From Lineus longissimus (lineage: Eukaryota; Nemertea; Pilidiophora; Heteronemertea; Lineidae), in the NCBI RefSeq assembly GCF_910592395.1, contig NC_088309.1, forward strand, positions 13,830,599 to 13,894,598: a stretch of 64,000 nucleotides of DNA, written 5' to 3'. The translations under genes were made by a program, and so were the position numbers. The stretch's first letter is position 1. Each line of letters begins with the position of its first letter. The notes below the pieces were generated by a model. It was not told the origin of the DNA. It was given only the letters and a program-made list of their open reading frames with translations, and did not search any database. Below, in pieces: positions 12,527 through 23,377 of this stretch.

Positions 12527-13413
12527 CAGTAGAACCTCCCCTTGCGGAAACTTCTGCCAGGCGGACACCATTGCATTAAGGACATGTTCGTTCAGTCACA
12601 TTTTTTTTCTCAGTCATTTGCTTCAACCAAAACCTCTGTAGGGCGGAGACCTCTCTACTCTGAATTGCGGACACGGCCATGGTGACTTTTTGGTCCAATT
12701 ACCTCGCAATTACGGACAGTAAACGCAAACAATGGCTTCCTGTGTTCACTTAGGTAGTCGATTAGACCTAACAGGTGTGAAGTTTGCGTAATTGATGAAC
12801 ATAATTAGACAGTAAGTTCAGTTAATTACATGGTGCAGTGAATTTAATGTCCGTTGCTCTCCTAATTAAAACCGAATGTATTGTTTAATTATCTTCACTG
12901 TGTATCACATTGCCAAGCTGTATATTGTAACATTAATTGCAGTCCATTGAGTTGTGCTTGTGCTCTAATTACAAAGAATAAAGCTTGATGTGTGGTTGCT
13001 CAATCAAATGCTTCTATACAACTATAAGGATGTACGCTGTCTATGTAGTATGTAGCGTGCGAACACAACGTGCATATATCAATGTTGGCAAATTAATATT
13101 ACCTCCACTAGAAATGCGAATAAAGTAATTTCAGGTTCGCATATAAATGGTATCAAATTATTTAAGGTAGTTTATATTTACAATTAAATGGAATATGTAA
13201 TATGTAGGCTTCATGACCCCAGTGTTCATACACATAAATCCACTTTTTGGACAAACTAAATGGAATATGAAATATGCTGGCTTCACGACCCGTGTTCATA
13301 CACATGAATATCCTTTTTGGACAATAATGGCATAACTTCTCTATTAAGGACACCTCTACATTACGGACACCAACACCTAGTCCCATGGGTGTCTGCATAA
13401 AGAGGTTGTGCTG
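12527..13413. mobile_element. Tigger/pogo-like MITE
   Basis: Ends are imperfect terminal inverted repeats: CAGTAGAACCTCCCCTTGCG at the left and, read on the minus strand from the right, CAGCACAACCTCTTTATGCA. Both are flanked by TA (12525-12526 and 13414-13415), the Tc1/mariner target duplication. Phrases such as 'gcggacacc' and 'ttacggacacc' recur near both ends, as in pogo/Tigger ends. No transposase ORF is present. It contains a diverged tandem duplication of about 75 bp at 13186-13325 ('aaatggaatatg.aatatg..ggcttca..acc'). Confidence 0.65.
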
Positions 13414-13845
13414 TACTTGATTTGACCCATTTTTCAAGGTCACAGCGATCAAGTAGCATAAATTGGCTGGAAGTGGTTCCGAAGCATATCTCCATATAGT
13501 TGATGCTGGGCATTTCATGTCTTAGTGGTATAAAGAGGTATTATAGTGCTATAATTGTGCATTTTGATGGGCAGTTTCAATTACTTTTCAACTTATGCAG
13601 CACTCTATCAGGGCGCATTAAGAAAAAGCTTTTGACTGTATCTCATAAATTCAATGATTCTAGGCGTTTTATCTATGAGAATCTTATAGTGTCATTGTGC
13701 CTTTTAGCAGTTTTGATAATTTTCTATTTTTTCGATGGCTCTAGCAATTCTCTGAACAACCACTGTATATATCTCGTGAACATTGCCAGCAAAATCAAAA
13801 TTTTTTTGCTGTATTCTCTTCTAATGAGACTGCATGCTACCAGGT

Positions 13846-15520
13846 TTTTTATTTTTAGCTTGCCTCCAGAGAGGTGTGCGTTTCTTTTTGTACAGCATCC
13901 ATTATCCATCGCTGTCATCCTTGTCCATTAGCAAGGCATGGTTTGTAACTGCTGGAGATGTCAACTTGAAACTTAGGACATATGTTCACTTGGGAGACCA
14001 AATATCGGTCCAATTCGATTCCTAATTTTGCCACCAGATGGCTAAAATCGAAAACACTTGCTATATCTCGGCCCTAACTAAGGGCTGGATCATAAACAAT
14101 ATCTTAACAAAGATACATGTTACGACAATATATTTCATATCATGCAGGTTTTTGATTTGACCTACTTCGTAGCGTAAATCAGCCGATAGTTGCTCATTTG
14201 GTAACAACTAGAGCTATCGACTTGAAATTTGATACTTATGTAGCCATACATCCTGGGGAAATCAGGGGTTAATGATCGCTTCCCGGCCCTGCACACAAAC
14301 CCCTCAGACATTTGCCCTCATTTGGTGAAGTAGCCAGCGCAGAAGTAAGTGTGCCCAATCAGAGCGTCGCTTACATTTTAGTCTAGGAATTTCAAAAACG
14401 ATATCCAAACTCACATTCATTCTCCAGCCCAGTGAATAGTAGTGATAGTAGTCCTACACTATTCTTAAATGTTATCACTGCTTTTGAGAATGACTCGCAT
14501 TCGATCATGCCGACAACGAGAGAGCAGTGTTTCCTTCGCAGTGCGCGCTGCAACCTTGATTCTGATCTGAGTGTGGTTTTCATTCATTCAAATCATATAT
14601 CTACGGTACTCGAACTGAGGTTGATAGTTTAATCTCGGTACTGACTTAAAGGTGATGTATGCTTTTACTTCACCAATTGAGGGCGAATGTCTCAGGGGTT
14701 TGTGTGCAGGGCCGGAGAAGCAAACATTGACCCCTGATTTCCTCGGGATGTTAGCCATATGTTATAAAAGCATGCAGCTTTAATTTCGGACCTGTTCGTT
14801 TCCTGGTTTGCCCACCAATTTAGCTATAATTGAAAACACTGAAACACTGAACTGGGGTTTTTAACTCCTAGTGCATATGTTCCCCTATGTAATGGCACCT
14901 GGGAGACTAAAGTTCAGTCCGGTTCGATTTTTTTGGGCCACAAGGTAGATAAAACTGAAAACACATGAAGTGCTGCATCCTGCTAACTGAGAGTTCAATC
15001 ATCACCAAATTTCAATGAAAGGTACATGTTCTGACAATACATGACATGTGAAACAGGTTTTTCGATTTGACCTACTTTTCAAGGTCACAGAGCTCAAAAC
15101 AGCATAGATAGGTCAAAGGTGGCATATTTCGTAAACACTGGAGATGTTGTCTTGAAACTAAGTACATAGTGATTTTTGCTTCAATTGGCCACATTGGTTG
15201 GTCTGTTTGAAAAACCACATCTGGCTATATATAACAAGAATGCTGCTAGCTAAAATCATGTCATCCTTACTGTGGAAAATTTTGAGCTACATCAGTAACA
15301 CCAGAGTTTTTGATTTGATCTTCTTCTCAGGGTCACCAAAAGTCATATAAAAAGTGCCCAGTACTGGTTCTGGAGCATGCCTCTATAACTATTTATGCTC
15401 AAATGTTCAATGTTGGGTTTTACAATGGCCTGTTAGTGTTATGGTTATTTCGTTCATCAACCAAATAAGTTGTGCTTTCTCACTAAATACTTTCAGCTGT
15501 ATCTCATGAATGCTGTTCAT
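13846..15520 (+). repeat. Diverged AGCTCACC-family copy, interrupted by a MITE
   Basis: The head 'tttttagcttgcctccagagagg' replaces the usual hairpin. Body tiles follow ('tttgtaactgctggagatgtcaacttgaaactta', 'gccaccagatggctaaaa', 'tttttgatttgacctacttttcaaggtcacagag'). Interrupted at 14249-14751 by the long-TIR MITE. Similar tile sequence also lies just before, at 13418-13500, directly after the Tigger-like MITE. The right end is not clear. Confidence 0.6.
14249..14751. mobile_element. MITE with about 85-bp terminal inverted repeats and 8-bp TSD
   Basis: The left arm 14249-14335 begins CATCCTGGGGAAATCAGGGG. The reverse complement of 14665-14750 begins CATCCCGAGGAAATCAGGGG, and the match continues through 'cggccctgcacacaaacccct' and 'gccctcatttggtgaagta' with about 10 to 15 mismatches. 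An 8-bp direct repeat TAGCCATA flanks it (14241-14248 and 14752-14759), and removing the insert plus one repeat restores the host repeat. The 8-bp duplication would fit a hAT-type transposase; none is encoded here. Confidence 0.8.
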
Positions 15521-15730
15521 CGTCCACTAACCCCAGCATCATCTCACCGTAATTGAACGTCAATGGGCTGAGGGGTTATACTGGCTCGCAATGCTACTTT
15601 TGTCACCATGGTAAATGCCAGCAGAAGCCTTGGATAACTAAGTCAACTCAAAGACAATGTTGTTTGCTGAATTGTCACTGTTCGGATGCCACAATGTGCG
15701 AATGTTATCAAATCTTTTTTTTGTTACCAG

Positions 15731-15985
15731 TATCTGCCATGAACCAAATGAACCAGATCAACCAGTTTAACCAATTGGCAGCCCTGCAGGCCCAGGCTCG
15801 TGGCGTTGACCCCAGACTACAAGTGCGAGGTGTCTACACTGGTATGGTGGCCCAGGGGATGCAGGGAGGACGCGGTTTGGTTCCTAGCAACATGTCTACT
15901 CTAGGTGTGCCTCAGGCTGCATTGAGTCGGTCATTATCTCCACAGCCACCGTTTCCTCCTCCTATGTTAGCACAAGCAAAGATGG
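15731..15985 (+). CDS. EIF4ENIF1-like: 4E-T (EIF4ENIF1)-like, internal coding exon
   Basis: Acceptor ttgttaccag at 15721-15730; donor GTGAGT at 15986. Phase 1 at both ends, matching the exon before and the exon after. It encodes about 85 residues, starting with an Asn/Gln/Met run (MNQMNQINQFNQLAALQAQA), then a Gly/Arg-containing stretch, and ending with a Pro-rich segment (SLSPQPPFPPPM). No folded domain is visible, which fits the disordered scaffold region of 4E-T that carries short linear motifs. The ORF upstream of 15731 in the same frame is intron read-through. Confidence 0.65.
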
Positions 15986-15995
15986 GTGAGTTGAT

Positions 15996-17082
15996 TGTCA
16001 GGTAACACAGAATGTTGATTGTCAGGTAACATTTCCCAGATTTGATGCCTCAATCGCTGTAACTCCCCCCCCCCCCCCCCATTGAGGCATTGAATACTTT
16101 ATTACCACTTCAGATATCCTAATGTGCCAGGGATCGACATTTTCCACCCAAGGTGGTGCATTCATTCATCAGGAATTCACCACCTTACAGCCAGGTCATC
16201 AAGTATGTATGTGGTTTTGCACCTTACGGCTGGATAGGAACCTAGCCGAAACCATTAATCACTTCGTGTATTGCACTGTTCGTACCTCAAATCTATAGCT
16301 GCAATGACCTAGGTTTTGCAGCACACCAACCGAAATAAACAACGTTACGGACCTAGGTCATTGAGAGTACTGACCGACGACCATTGACTGATCTCGCGAC
16401 ACGATACGAACCAACACACACCGGGAAAAAGATGACGGCCGCGTCACCAGTGACGCGATGGCGGGTGGGTGGGGCGAACATTTACTTCATTCAGAACACA
16501 GGGATATTTTGGCCTACACTGTTCCTACATGAGTAGCAGCATTTAACAACCCAGAAGATAATAATCCAAAGCTCCCAGCAACATTAAATCCAACGCGCAA
16601 TTCCTGTGCTAGCTAACTCGCAAACTAAACCCGCCAACTACCTACCAATGGTGGCCTAAGAAAAAAATTTAGAATCTGCATCTGCTTTCCCGACGCTATT
16701 CTCCACGCTCACTTTTGCTTTCACCAGGAGTCGGGTCGACCACCTGTGTCCCATTTTAATTAGAATCCGCCTGTTTTAGAATGGAGTCTGTCGTATCAAA
16801 TTTCAACATCTTGCGAACAGATCAAGGGACTCGTCACTATAAATCATGTACGCCAATTTATCCATGTTAAAAGTTTCTCGATCCCGGCACTTTTGATCTG
16901 CAGACTTCTTGGATAACTTTTCGGCTGTCCGCTGCTTTGACCAATCAGCTTTTACTGGTGATCATGACGTTAGAGACTGAAGAGCTGATCACTATAGTTG
17001 GAATTTATCAATATGCAATTTAACACCTGTTTCTTGTCACGACAGGCATGAGAGTTTTCCAGTTGTGGCCAAAAATCCAGCT
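15996..17082. other. Intronic sequence with a C16 tract
   Basis: A poly-C tract at 16065-16080 is flanked by the inverted pair ATGCCTCAAT (16043-16052) and ATTGAGGCAT (16081-16090). Otherwise no gene or repeat boundary was recognised. Confidence 0.4.
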
Positions 17083-18154
17083 GTTTGGCGGGCCGTTAGG
17101 GGAGTCTATACGATAGCCCTTTGTCCGTCGTCGTCGTCGTCGTCCGTATCCTGTGTGGCATGTTTCTTAACCGCTTGTGTTATGAACTTGAAACTTTGTA
17201 CACATGACCTCCTAGGTCAGAGGTACTCTGACACTGAATTTCAATGTGGTCTGGTTCATGACTTGGCCACCAGGGGGCCAAAACTGAAAACATAAAAAGT
17301 GTGATATGTCTCCTATTAATGATCCGTTTTCAATAACACTTTTATGGTAGGTACTCCTAGAAAGGATACATCACATATCATACGGGTTTTTGATTTGACG
17401 TGCTTTTCAAGGTCACAGAGGTCAAATGGCGTAAATTGGCCGTTACGATGTAACTATGGCACGTTTCTAAACTGCAATGATTATTGATCCAAAATTTGGT
17501 ACACATGTACCCCTTAGTCAGGTGATCTCAGGGACCGAAGTTCGGTCCAATATGATTCACCACTTGACCACCAGGGGGCAAAATCCAAAAACCTTAAAAA
17601 TGTGATTATTCCTTAACTTCTGGCCTGATTGCCACCAATTTGATATCATGGGTACATATAACCACCATACAGTATATGTCACACAGGTTTTAAATTTGAC
17701 CTACTTTTCAAGGTCACAGAGGTCAAATGGCGTAAATTGGCTGTCAGGCCGTAACTATGGCATGTTTCTTAACCGCAATGACTATTGATCACAAATTAAG
17801 TACAGATGTACCCATTGGTCAGGTGATCTCAGGTACTGAAGTTTGGTTCAATCTGATTTGCTGTTTGGCCTCCAGGGAGGGGGCCAAATCGAAAATTTTT
17901 AAAAATGCTATTACTCCTTAATTACTTGCCCGAGGTACATCTAATTCTAACAACCAATCAATGTGTCACCCAGGTCTTTTTTGATTTGACCTACTGTTCA
18001 AGGTCACAGAGGTCAAATGTACTGTAAATTGGCCATTTTGGGTAAATTGTAGTTGGTTGGACCTACATCAAACCTAACACTACATGACACAATACCATAC
18101 TCTTCATCCATCTTTCCTCCACATGAGGTGAGCACAATGGCCCTGGCCATTTCA
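17083..18154 (+). repeat. AGCTCACC-family repeat, 'ggctcaccg' subfamily
   Basis: The head is the variant '...gccgttaggggagtctatacgata', followed by a CGT microsatellite at about 17125-17146 and tiled bodies with 'ccaccagggggc' at 17267 and 17568. The end is 'ggtgagcacaatggccctggccatttcat'. Same orientation as the other copies. Confidence 0.75.
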
Positions 18155-18970
18155 TCTTTTGTATTAAATAGTTGGGTCCTGAGATTCGTTCAAATCCGGG
18201 ATGGGGTTGGGTCAATGTCTAGACCATCCCCGACATCGATCTCAAGCCTGCCAAGTCTCCATTCCCCGCCGACCATCTACCACAGCGCCGGAGTCGCAAC
18301 ATGCTCAGAAAAATGCACAGAGCCCGTAATCCCGCTTATTGAGTTTATTGGTCATTTATTTACTCGCTTGAGTCACTTGAGTTCATGACTGAATACTGAG
18401 CGTACTATGACAATATTTGGCAGAGCAGAATTGCTTGGGCAAATTCTGTCGGGCTACGACTTATCTGTGCATACGCACTGTACGGAATTTGCGCAAAGAG
18501 CGATGGCACAACATGTGTCTTATCTTTTGATATTCAAAGTGCTGGTTAATTTTGACGATCGTCAAAGATAAAGAACAAGTTTTGCTGGTCTTGGCTGGAG
18601 GAAGACATTGAGTGCCATTTCCAAAGGAAAACTTTGTGAGGGAAAGTTGGCGACAGTCCACTTTTTGAAGTATTTTGAAATCTTTAACCTGTAAAAAAGC
18701 CGATATATTCATTGAGACGGAATGCTAAATCTCCCCTTAGATGCCCGTAAATTGCACCTCCGGGCATCTAATTTTCAAAACTTTATGGGAGTGGGCCTTG
18801 ATTTGTGTTGTGTCCTCACATTTTGTTTGGACGGGTGGCGAGGCCGGAACTACGAGGTTGGTTGGACTAGAGGATTATTTTTTATCATTTTGGATGGGCT
18901 GTTTTGGATGGATACCAGCAGGGGGATTAGATTGGGGATTATCTTTTTAAACGGTAAGATAAAAGGGCCT
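18155..18970. other. Intronic sequence, no gene recognised
   Basis: Short overlapping ORFs without domain features; no defined repeat. Confidence 0.35.
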
Positions 18971-20712
18971 TTTTTGGCTCACTGTTGGGGAGTCTTTACA
19001 ACACCGCTGTGTCCGGCGTCCGTCCTTGTCGTCTGTGTCCTATTTCAAAAACAGTGGCACATTTCTTAACCGCTAGATCTATGAACTTGAAACTTTGTAT
19101 ACAGGACCCCCAGGTCACCGAATTTCGGTATGATCTGATTCTCCACTTGGCCACCAGGGGGCCAAAAGCTAAAAAAGTGCAATATCTCGATTAGTGACTT
19201 TGTTTTCGATGACATTTTATGATAGGTTCTCTGAGCAAGGATACATTACATGTCCTACTTTTTTTTTTGATTTGACCTAATTATGCCTCCGCTAAAGTGG
19301 GGGCATTATGTACTTGGGTGGTTTCCGGCCGCCGCCGCCGCGTCCACGTCCGCCGCACTGAATTCCAGACTATAACTCAAGAACCCCTTGCTCGGCTGAC
19401 TTGAAATTTTTAGGGGGTGTAGGCCTAGTGTGTCAAAGGGTCCCTGTTGTTTTTTGGCGCGTTCCAAAATCCAATATGGCCGCCAGCCACCATCTTAGAT
19501 TTTCGCATTCCGCTCGTTAACTGGAGAACCGGAGGTCCAACAGTCAAACTTTTCTGGCGTGATGGTCTATGGTAGGGGAGGTTCCCTATCGATTTTGGGC
19601 CCGACCCGAAATCAAAGATGGCCGCCAGCCACCATCTTAGATTTTGGCATTCCGCTCGTTAACTGGAGAACCAGAGGTCCAACAGTCTTCAAACTTTTGT
19701 TGTGTAATGGTCTATGGTAGGGGAGGTTCCCTATCGATTTTGGGCCAGACCCGAAATCAAAGATGGCCACCAGGTCCCCGACTTGGTGATTTGTATTCCG
19801 CCCCGTAAATTAAGAACCGAGTGAATGACAGACCTGAAACTTATGTGGTGTTATTACCTAGTGTAGGGGAGGTTCCCTATCCATTTTGGGCCCGATCTGA
19901 AATCCAAGATGGCTGCCAGGCCCGACTTGGTGATTTGTATTCCGCCCCCTAAATTAAGAACCGAGTGAATGACAGACCTGAAACTTATGTGGTGTTATTA
20001 CCTAGTGTAGGGGAGGTTCCCTATCCATTTTGGGCCCGATCTGAAATCCAAGATGGCTGCCAGGCCCGACTTGGTTTTTCGCATTCTGATCTGTAACTCA
20101 AGAACCAAGTGAGTGACTGACCTGAAACTTATGTGGTGTGATGAGGTTGTGTAGGGGAGGTTCCCTGTCGATTTTGGGCCTGACCCTCGAGGTGTGCTTA
20201 TAGCCACAATTTCATATTTATAGGCTAAATAACGCGCGCAATGAACATATTAACACACCGAACACACCAGAGCGGGGGCATACATTTGCAATTTACCCCA
20301 ATTGCGTTATATATTTCTAGTTTTCATGGTCACAGAGGTTAAATGGTGTTATATGGCCGTTTGAGTGTAACTATGGCACATTTCTTAACCGCTAAAGCTA
20401 TGAACTTGAAATTTGGTACACATGACTCCCTTTCACATGTTACCTCTGACACCGAATTTGATTTGATCTGATTCTCGACTTGACCGCCAGGAGGCCAAAA
20501 CTAAAAGATGTAAAAAGTGTAATATCTCGCATATAAGTAACTAATTTTTGGTGATTTTTTATGGTAGGTGCTCGAAGCAAGGATACATCACATGTCATAC
20601 CGACTTTGGTTTGATCTATATACTATACCTGTAGCATGTTTCTTAGCCAGGATGAATTCATAACCACCAAATATCTATACGGTGAGCACAATGGCCCCTG
20701 ACCATTTCATTT
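18971..20712 (+). repeat. AGCTCACC-family repeat carrying a nested 1.05-kb repeat
   Basis: Head 'ttttttggctcactgttggggagtcttta', tile phrases at 19060-19280 and again from 20331, and right end 'ggtgagcacaatggcccctgaccatttcattt'. The body is interrupted at 19281-20330. Joining 19280 to 20331 restores the family phrase 'tttgacctaattttcaaggtcacagagg' apart from one base. Confidence 0.75.
19281..20330. repeat. Nested 'TTATGCCTCCGC' repeat with about 145-bp internal units
   Basis: Starts TTATGCCTCCGCTAAAGTGG and ends near 'gcgggggcatacatttgcaa...tatatttctag'; 'gtgggggcat' and 'gcgggggcat' occur near the two ends. Inside, the phrase 'aggggaggttccct' recurs at about 19575, 19722, 19867, 20012 and 20154, with 'aagatggc.gccag' after each, giving units of about 143 to 147 bp. 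There is no coding capacity. Confidence 0.7.
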
Positions 20713-21343
20713 AATCAGCCACCCGTAATTTTCACCTGTAGTTTTCCTGCGAACGTCATCTGTCATTCTGTTGCGTGATGACGCGACTGGGCTCGGTCAT
20801 CACAGTCACGAGACAATAGAAACCGGTGAGACGATTGATTAATAAACCAAACTTAACTGGTGATGCATGGACAGAAGAAAATCAATACATGAACTGATAA
20901 AATCTGAACTACAACACAACGATTATTAGGATACAAAACCACGGTTCGGTCTGTCAGTCCGTCTGCGAGTCGTACTCTAAACAATAGCATTAGCAGAAAC
21001 AATAGCAGAAACCAAGTACAATAGGGTACGATGCCATACATACTTGTGGACCAGGTGGATTGCACTTGTTTTTGACCGTCTACATGACTGAGAAGTCATG
21101 ACATCGCCATATGAATAAAAAAAAGATGAAGAATTAAAGCAGACTGATGGAAAAAGAGTCACCTGGTCCAGCGAGTCTTTTGAAAAAATCAATATTGAAA
21201 AATTTGGAAGTGAATTAGAATCACAGCTAGCTTTATATGACCTGGACCAAATGTAAAATCCAAAGCAAAACCATTGGCAGGCCGATAAAAAATACATTTC
21301 CATGTGTTCCAAATCACTCTGAAACCAAACTCTGTGGTCATTT
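20713..21343. other. Intronic sequence, no gene recognised
   Basis: No supported coding region; the minus-strand ORFs have no recognisable motif. Confidence 0.35.
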
Positions 21344-22040
21344 TTAGCTCAAATGGATGAGCTTATGACATCATTTCTTGTCTGCTGTCCGTGTTTCAGT
21401 AGTCGTGGCACATTTGCTCACTGTTTTGTCTAGAAAGTTAAAAGTTGTATATTTCTTATGAAAACATGACTTGACGTACAAAAATCATTGCAATTTGACC
21501 AACTTTCATTGCTCTAGGCGGCATCTTGAAAAAACTATATTTTTGTCCATATCTCATTAATGCTGATAACCAGAGTCATGAAATTCCTAAGTGGGATTCT
21601 TCTGATGAAATGATAATACTAATGATAATAATATTGAGTTCTTATAATGCACTTTTCCAAGTTTCCCTTTGCAAAGCACTTGTGGGATATCATATTATTA
21701 CATGATAGATATAACCCAGGTTTATGAGTTCATTTTCAAGGTTCACAGAAGTCAAACTTTAAAATTTCTCCAAAGGTGGTACTCTTCGTCATTATTTTGA
21801 CTAGACTCCTTAAATTTGATATGTAGATAGCTATTAGCAATTCCTATTGCCAAAATTTAGGTCAGGGTGATATACAATTTAGGTGTGATTAGGTCAAGGT
21901 CAAAGTATGAAATGTGGGTCATATATCGAGAAACCTACACTGTGTGGTCTTCAAATTAATGTCATCAACTTATCTGAACACGCTGAATGTAATTCTTGAA
22001 ACTTTTAGACTGTGACCGACTTTTTAAGGTCAGGGACAAG
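21344..22040 (+). repeat. Diverged AGCTCACC-family copy with a LINE/SINE-tail scrap
   Basis: The head 'tttttagctcaaatggatgagcttatgac' retains a partial hairpin. Later phrases are 'ttcaaggttcacagaagtcaaa' and 'taggtcaaggtcaaag'. At about 21612-21700, 'aatgataataatattgagttcttataatgcacttttccaag' resembles the microsatellite-plus-'gcgcctttcc' 3' end of CR1/L2-type elements. Confidence 0.5.
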
Positions 22041-22089
22041 TTTCAGCCAACGGGTTGCTTAGGTGCCAGGGTCTGCTCATTGAGAGGCT

Positions 22090-23377
22090 GAGCAGTGTCC
22101 TAGCCCAGTTTCTGTGGGGAGCTTTATGGACTGCTCCACTGAGCTTCTGTTCTATGACTCGCTGCCGGGCACTCCGGGTGCCCAGACCGCCTTTTGGAAA
22201 TTGCTCCGGTTCCTAAGGCCGCCCCCTGCCCGCCGTCCTTTTCTTCCTTTTCTTGGTCCACAGACCATTTCGTCAGGCCGTGTCTCAACACCCCCGGAGT
22301 TCGGCGGCCCTTGTGGGTCCTCCTCCCCGCGTAACTCCTCCTCTTATTCCTGTGGGCAGGTAGAGTCTGAGGCTGCCTCTAAGAGCCACCACTCCTCCGG
22401 TGGATTCACACAGCCGAAGCGGCCCTCTCCGTCTGGAAAGGACTGCAGGGGCAAGTGTAAGTGACTTTTCAGTCCTTCCTCCAGGGCCATCAAGTGGAGT
22501 CCCCTGGGCTCCTGGGGCAGGCTGCGCCATTTTGCAGCTTTTTGGGGCATTGGTGCTTCCCATCGTTTCCGCTTGGACTTTTCCCATCCAAACCCAATGA
22601 CGTGGGCTCCCACTCCTGTTATTCCTCCTGTGAACCCTGCCAGGGCGCTCGGAGGTCAGCTCCCTCCTTCAGAAGGAGGCTATCATGGTGGTGGACAACA
22701 ATTCCTCCCCGAGCTTTCACAGTGACGTCTTCTTGATCCCAAAGAAGTGGCAGAAGTGAAGATTGGTCATAGACCTTTCCAGCTTGAACTGGTTCAAGAT
22801 GAAGACAACCAGGTCAGTGGCAACGACGGTGCAGCCCAACAATCGTGCAGTCTCGATGGACCTCCAGGATGCGCACTTTCACATCCCTGTTCACCCAGAC
22901 TTTCAGCCATTCTTTTGCTTTTGTTTCAAAGGATGGGTTAATCACTTCCAGGCCTTGTGTCCCCGCCGCTTATTTTGCAACCGTCGTCAAGGCGTTCGCT
23001 GTGCCTTTTCACGCCATGGGCTTCAAGCTCGATTGCTATCTCAACGAGATTACTTCATTGCCAGTCTCGTCACCGTCTCCGCGGACAGGCCAAGAACTTG
23101 CTCGAGACAGCCAGACAAGCGGGTTGGATTATCCACCTAGAAAAGTCTGAGCTTGAACTGTCTCAGGACTATGTCGTGGTGGTGGTGGTGCGCTTTCGCA
23201 CACAAGAGGCCTCACGCTCCTCCTCAGAACCAGATTCTCAAGATCCAGTCTCTGATCAGGACTTTCCGTTGTCGTGACAGTGCCACAGCCCGACAGTTCC
23301 TGTCACTGCTGGACCTGCTCAACTCGTTGGCGGATCAGGTTCCTTTCGGCTACCTGTACAGCCCTACCAGAAAGTAA
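22090..23377 (+). pseudogene. Decayed DIRS-type gag/RT fragment
   Basis: Visibly more GC-rich than its surroundings. The recognisable RT runs in three alternating frames: GRLRHFAAFW (about 22520), DVFLIPKKWQK then VIDLSSLNWF (about 22727-22800), VSMDLQDAHFHIPVHPDF (about 22852-22905, with the motif A aspartate), FKGWVNHFQAL, VKAFAVPFHAMGFKLD (about 22980-23030), WIIHLEKSELELSQD (about 23130-23165), and RDSATARQFLSLLDLLNSLA (about 23274-23330). The order and phrases match reverse transcriptases of DIRS-order elements. The upstream Pro/Arg/Ser-rich stretch (22100-22460) may be gag. Multiple frameshifts; no recombinase part was seen. Unrelated in detail to the minus-strand element at 39-47 kb. 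Confidence 0.7.

Larger units (their letters stand above)
297..15730 (+). other. Intron of the 4E-T-like gene (15.4 kb)
   Basis: GTAGGT donor at 297 and a polypyrimidine tract followed by ttaccag at 15724-15730. Flanking exons are both phase 1 (last base g of the left exon plus 'ta' on the right makes one codon). The intron is filled with transposon remnants described separately; no other host exon was seen inside it. Confidence 0.65.

Noticed and set aside
13500-13931. 143-codon + strand ORF with hydrophobic stretches
   Set aside because: AT-rich sequence between two repeat copies; hydrophobicity follows from T-rich codons, with no motif and no splice support.
22114-22613. Overlapping ORFs on both strands in GC-rich sequence
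   Set aside because: Lack of stops reflects GC content; only the + strand RT traces are supported, and the Pro/Arg-rich start is at most a gag remnant.
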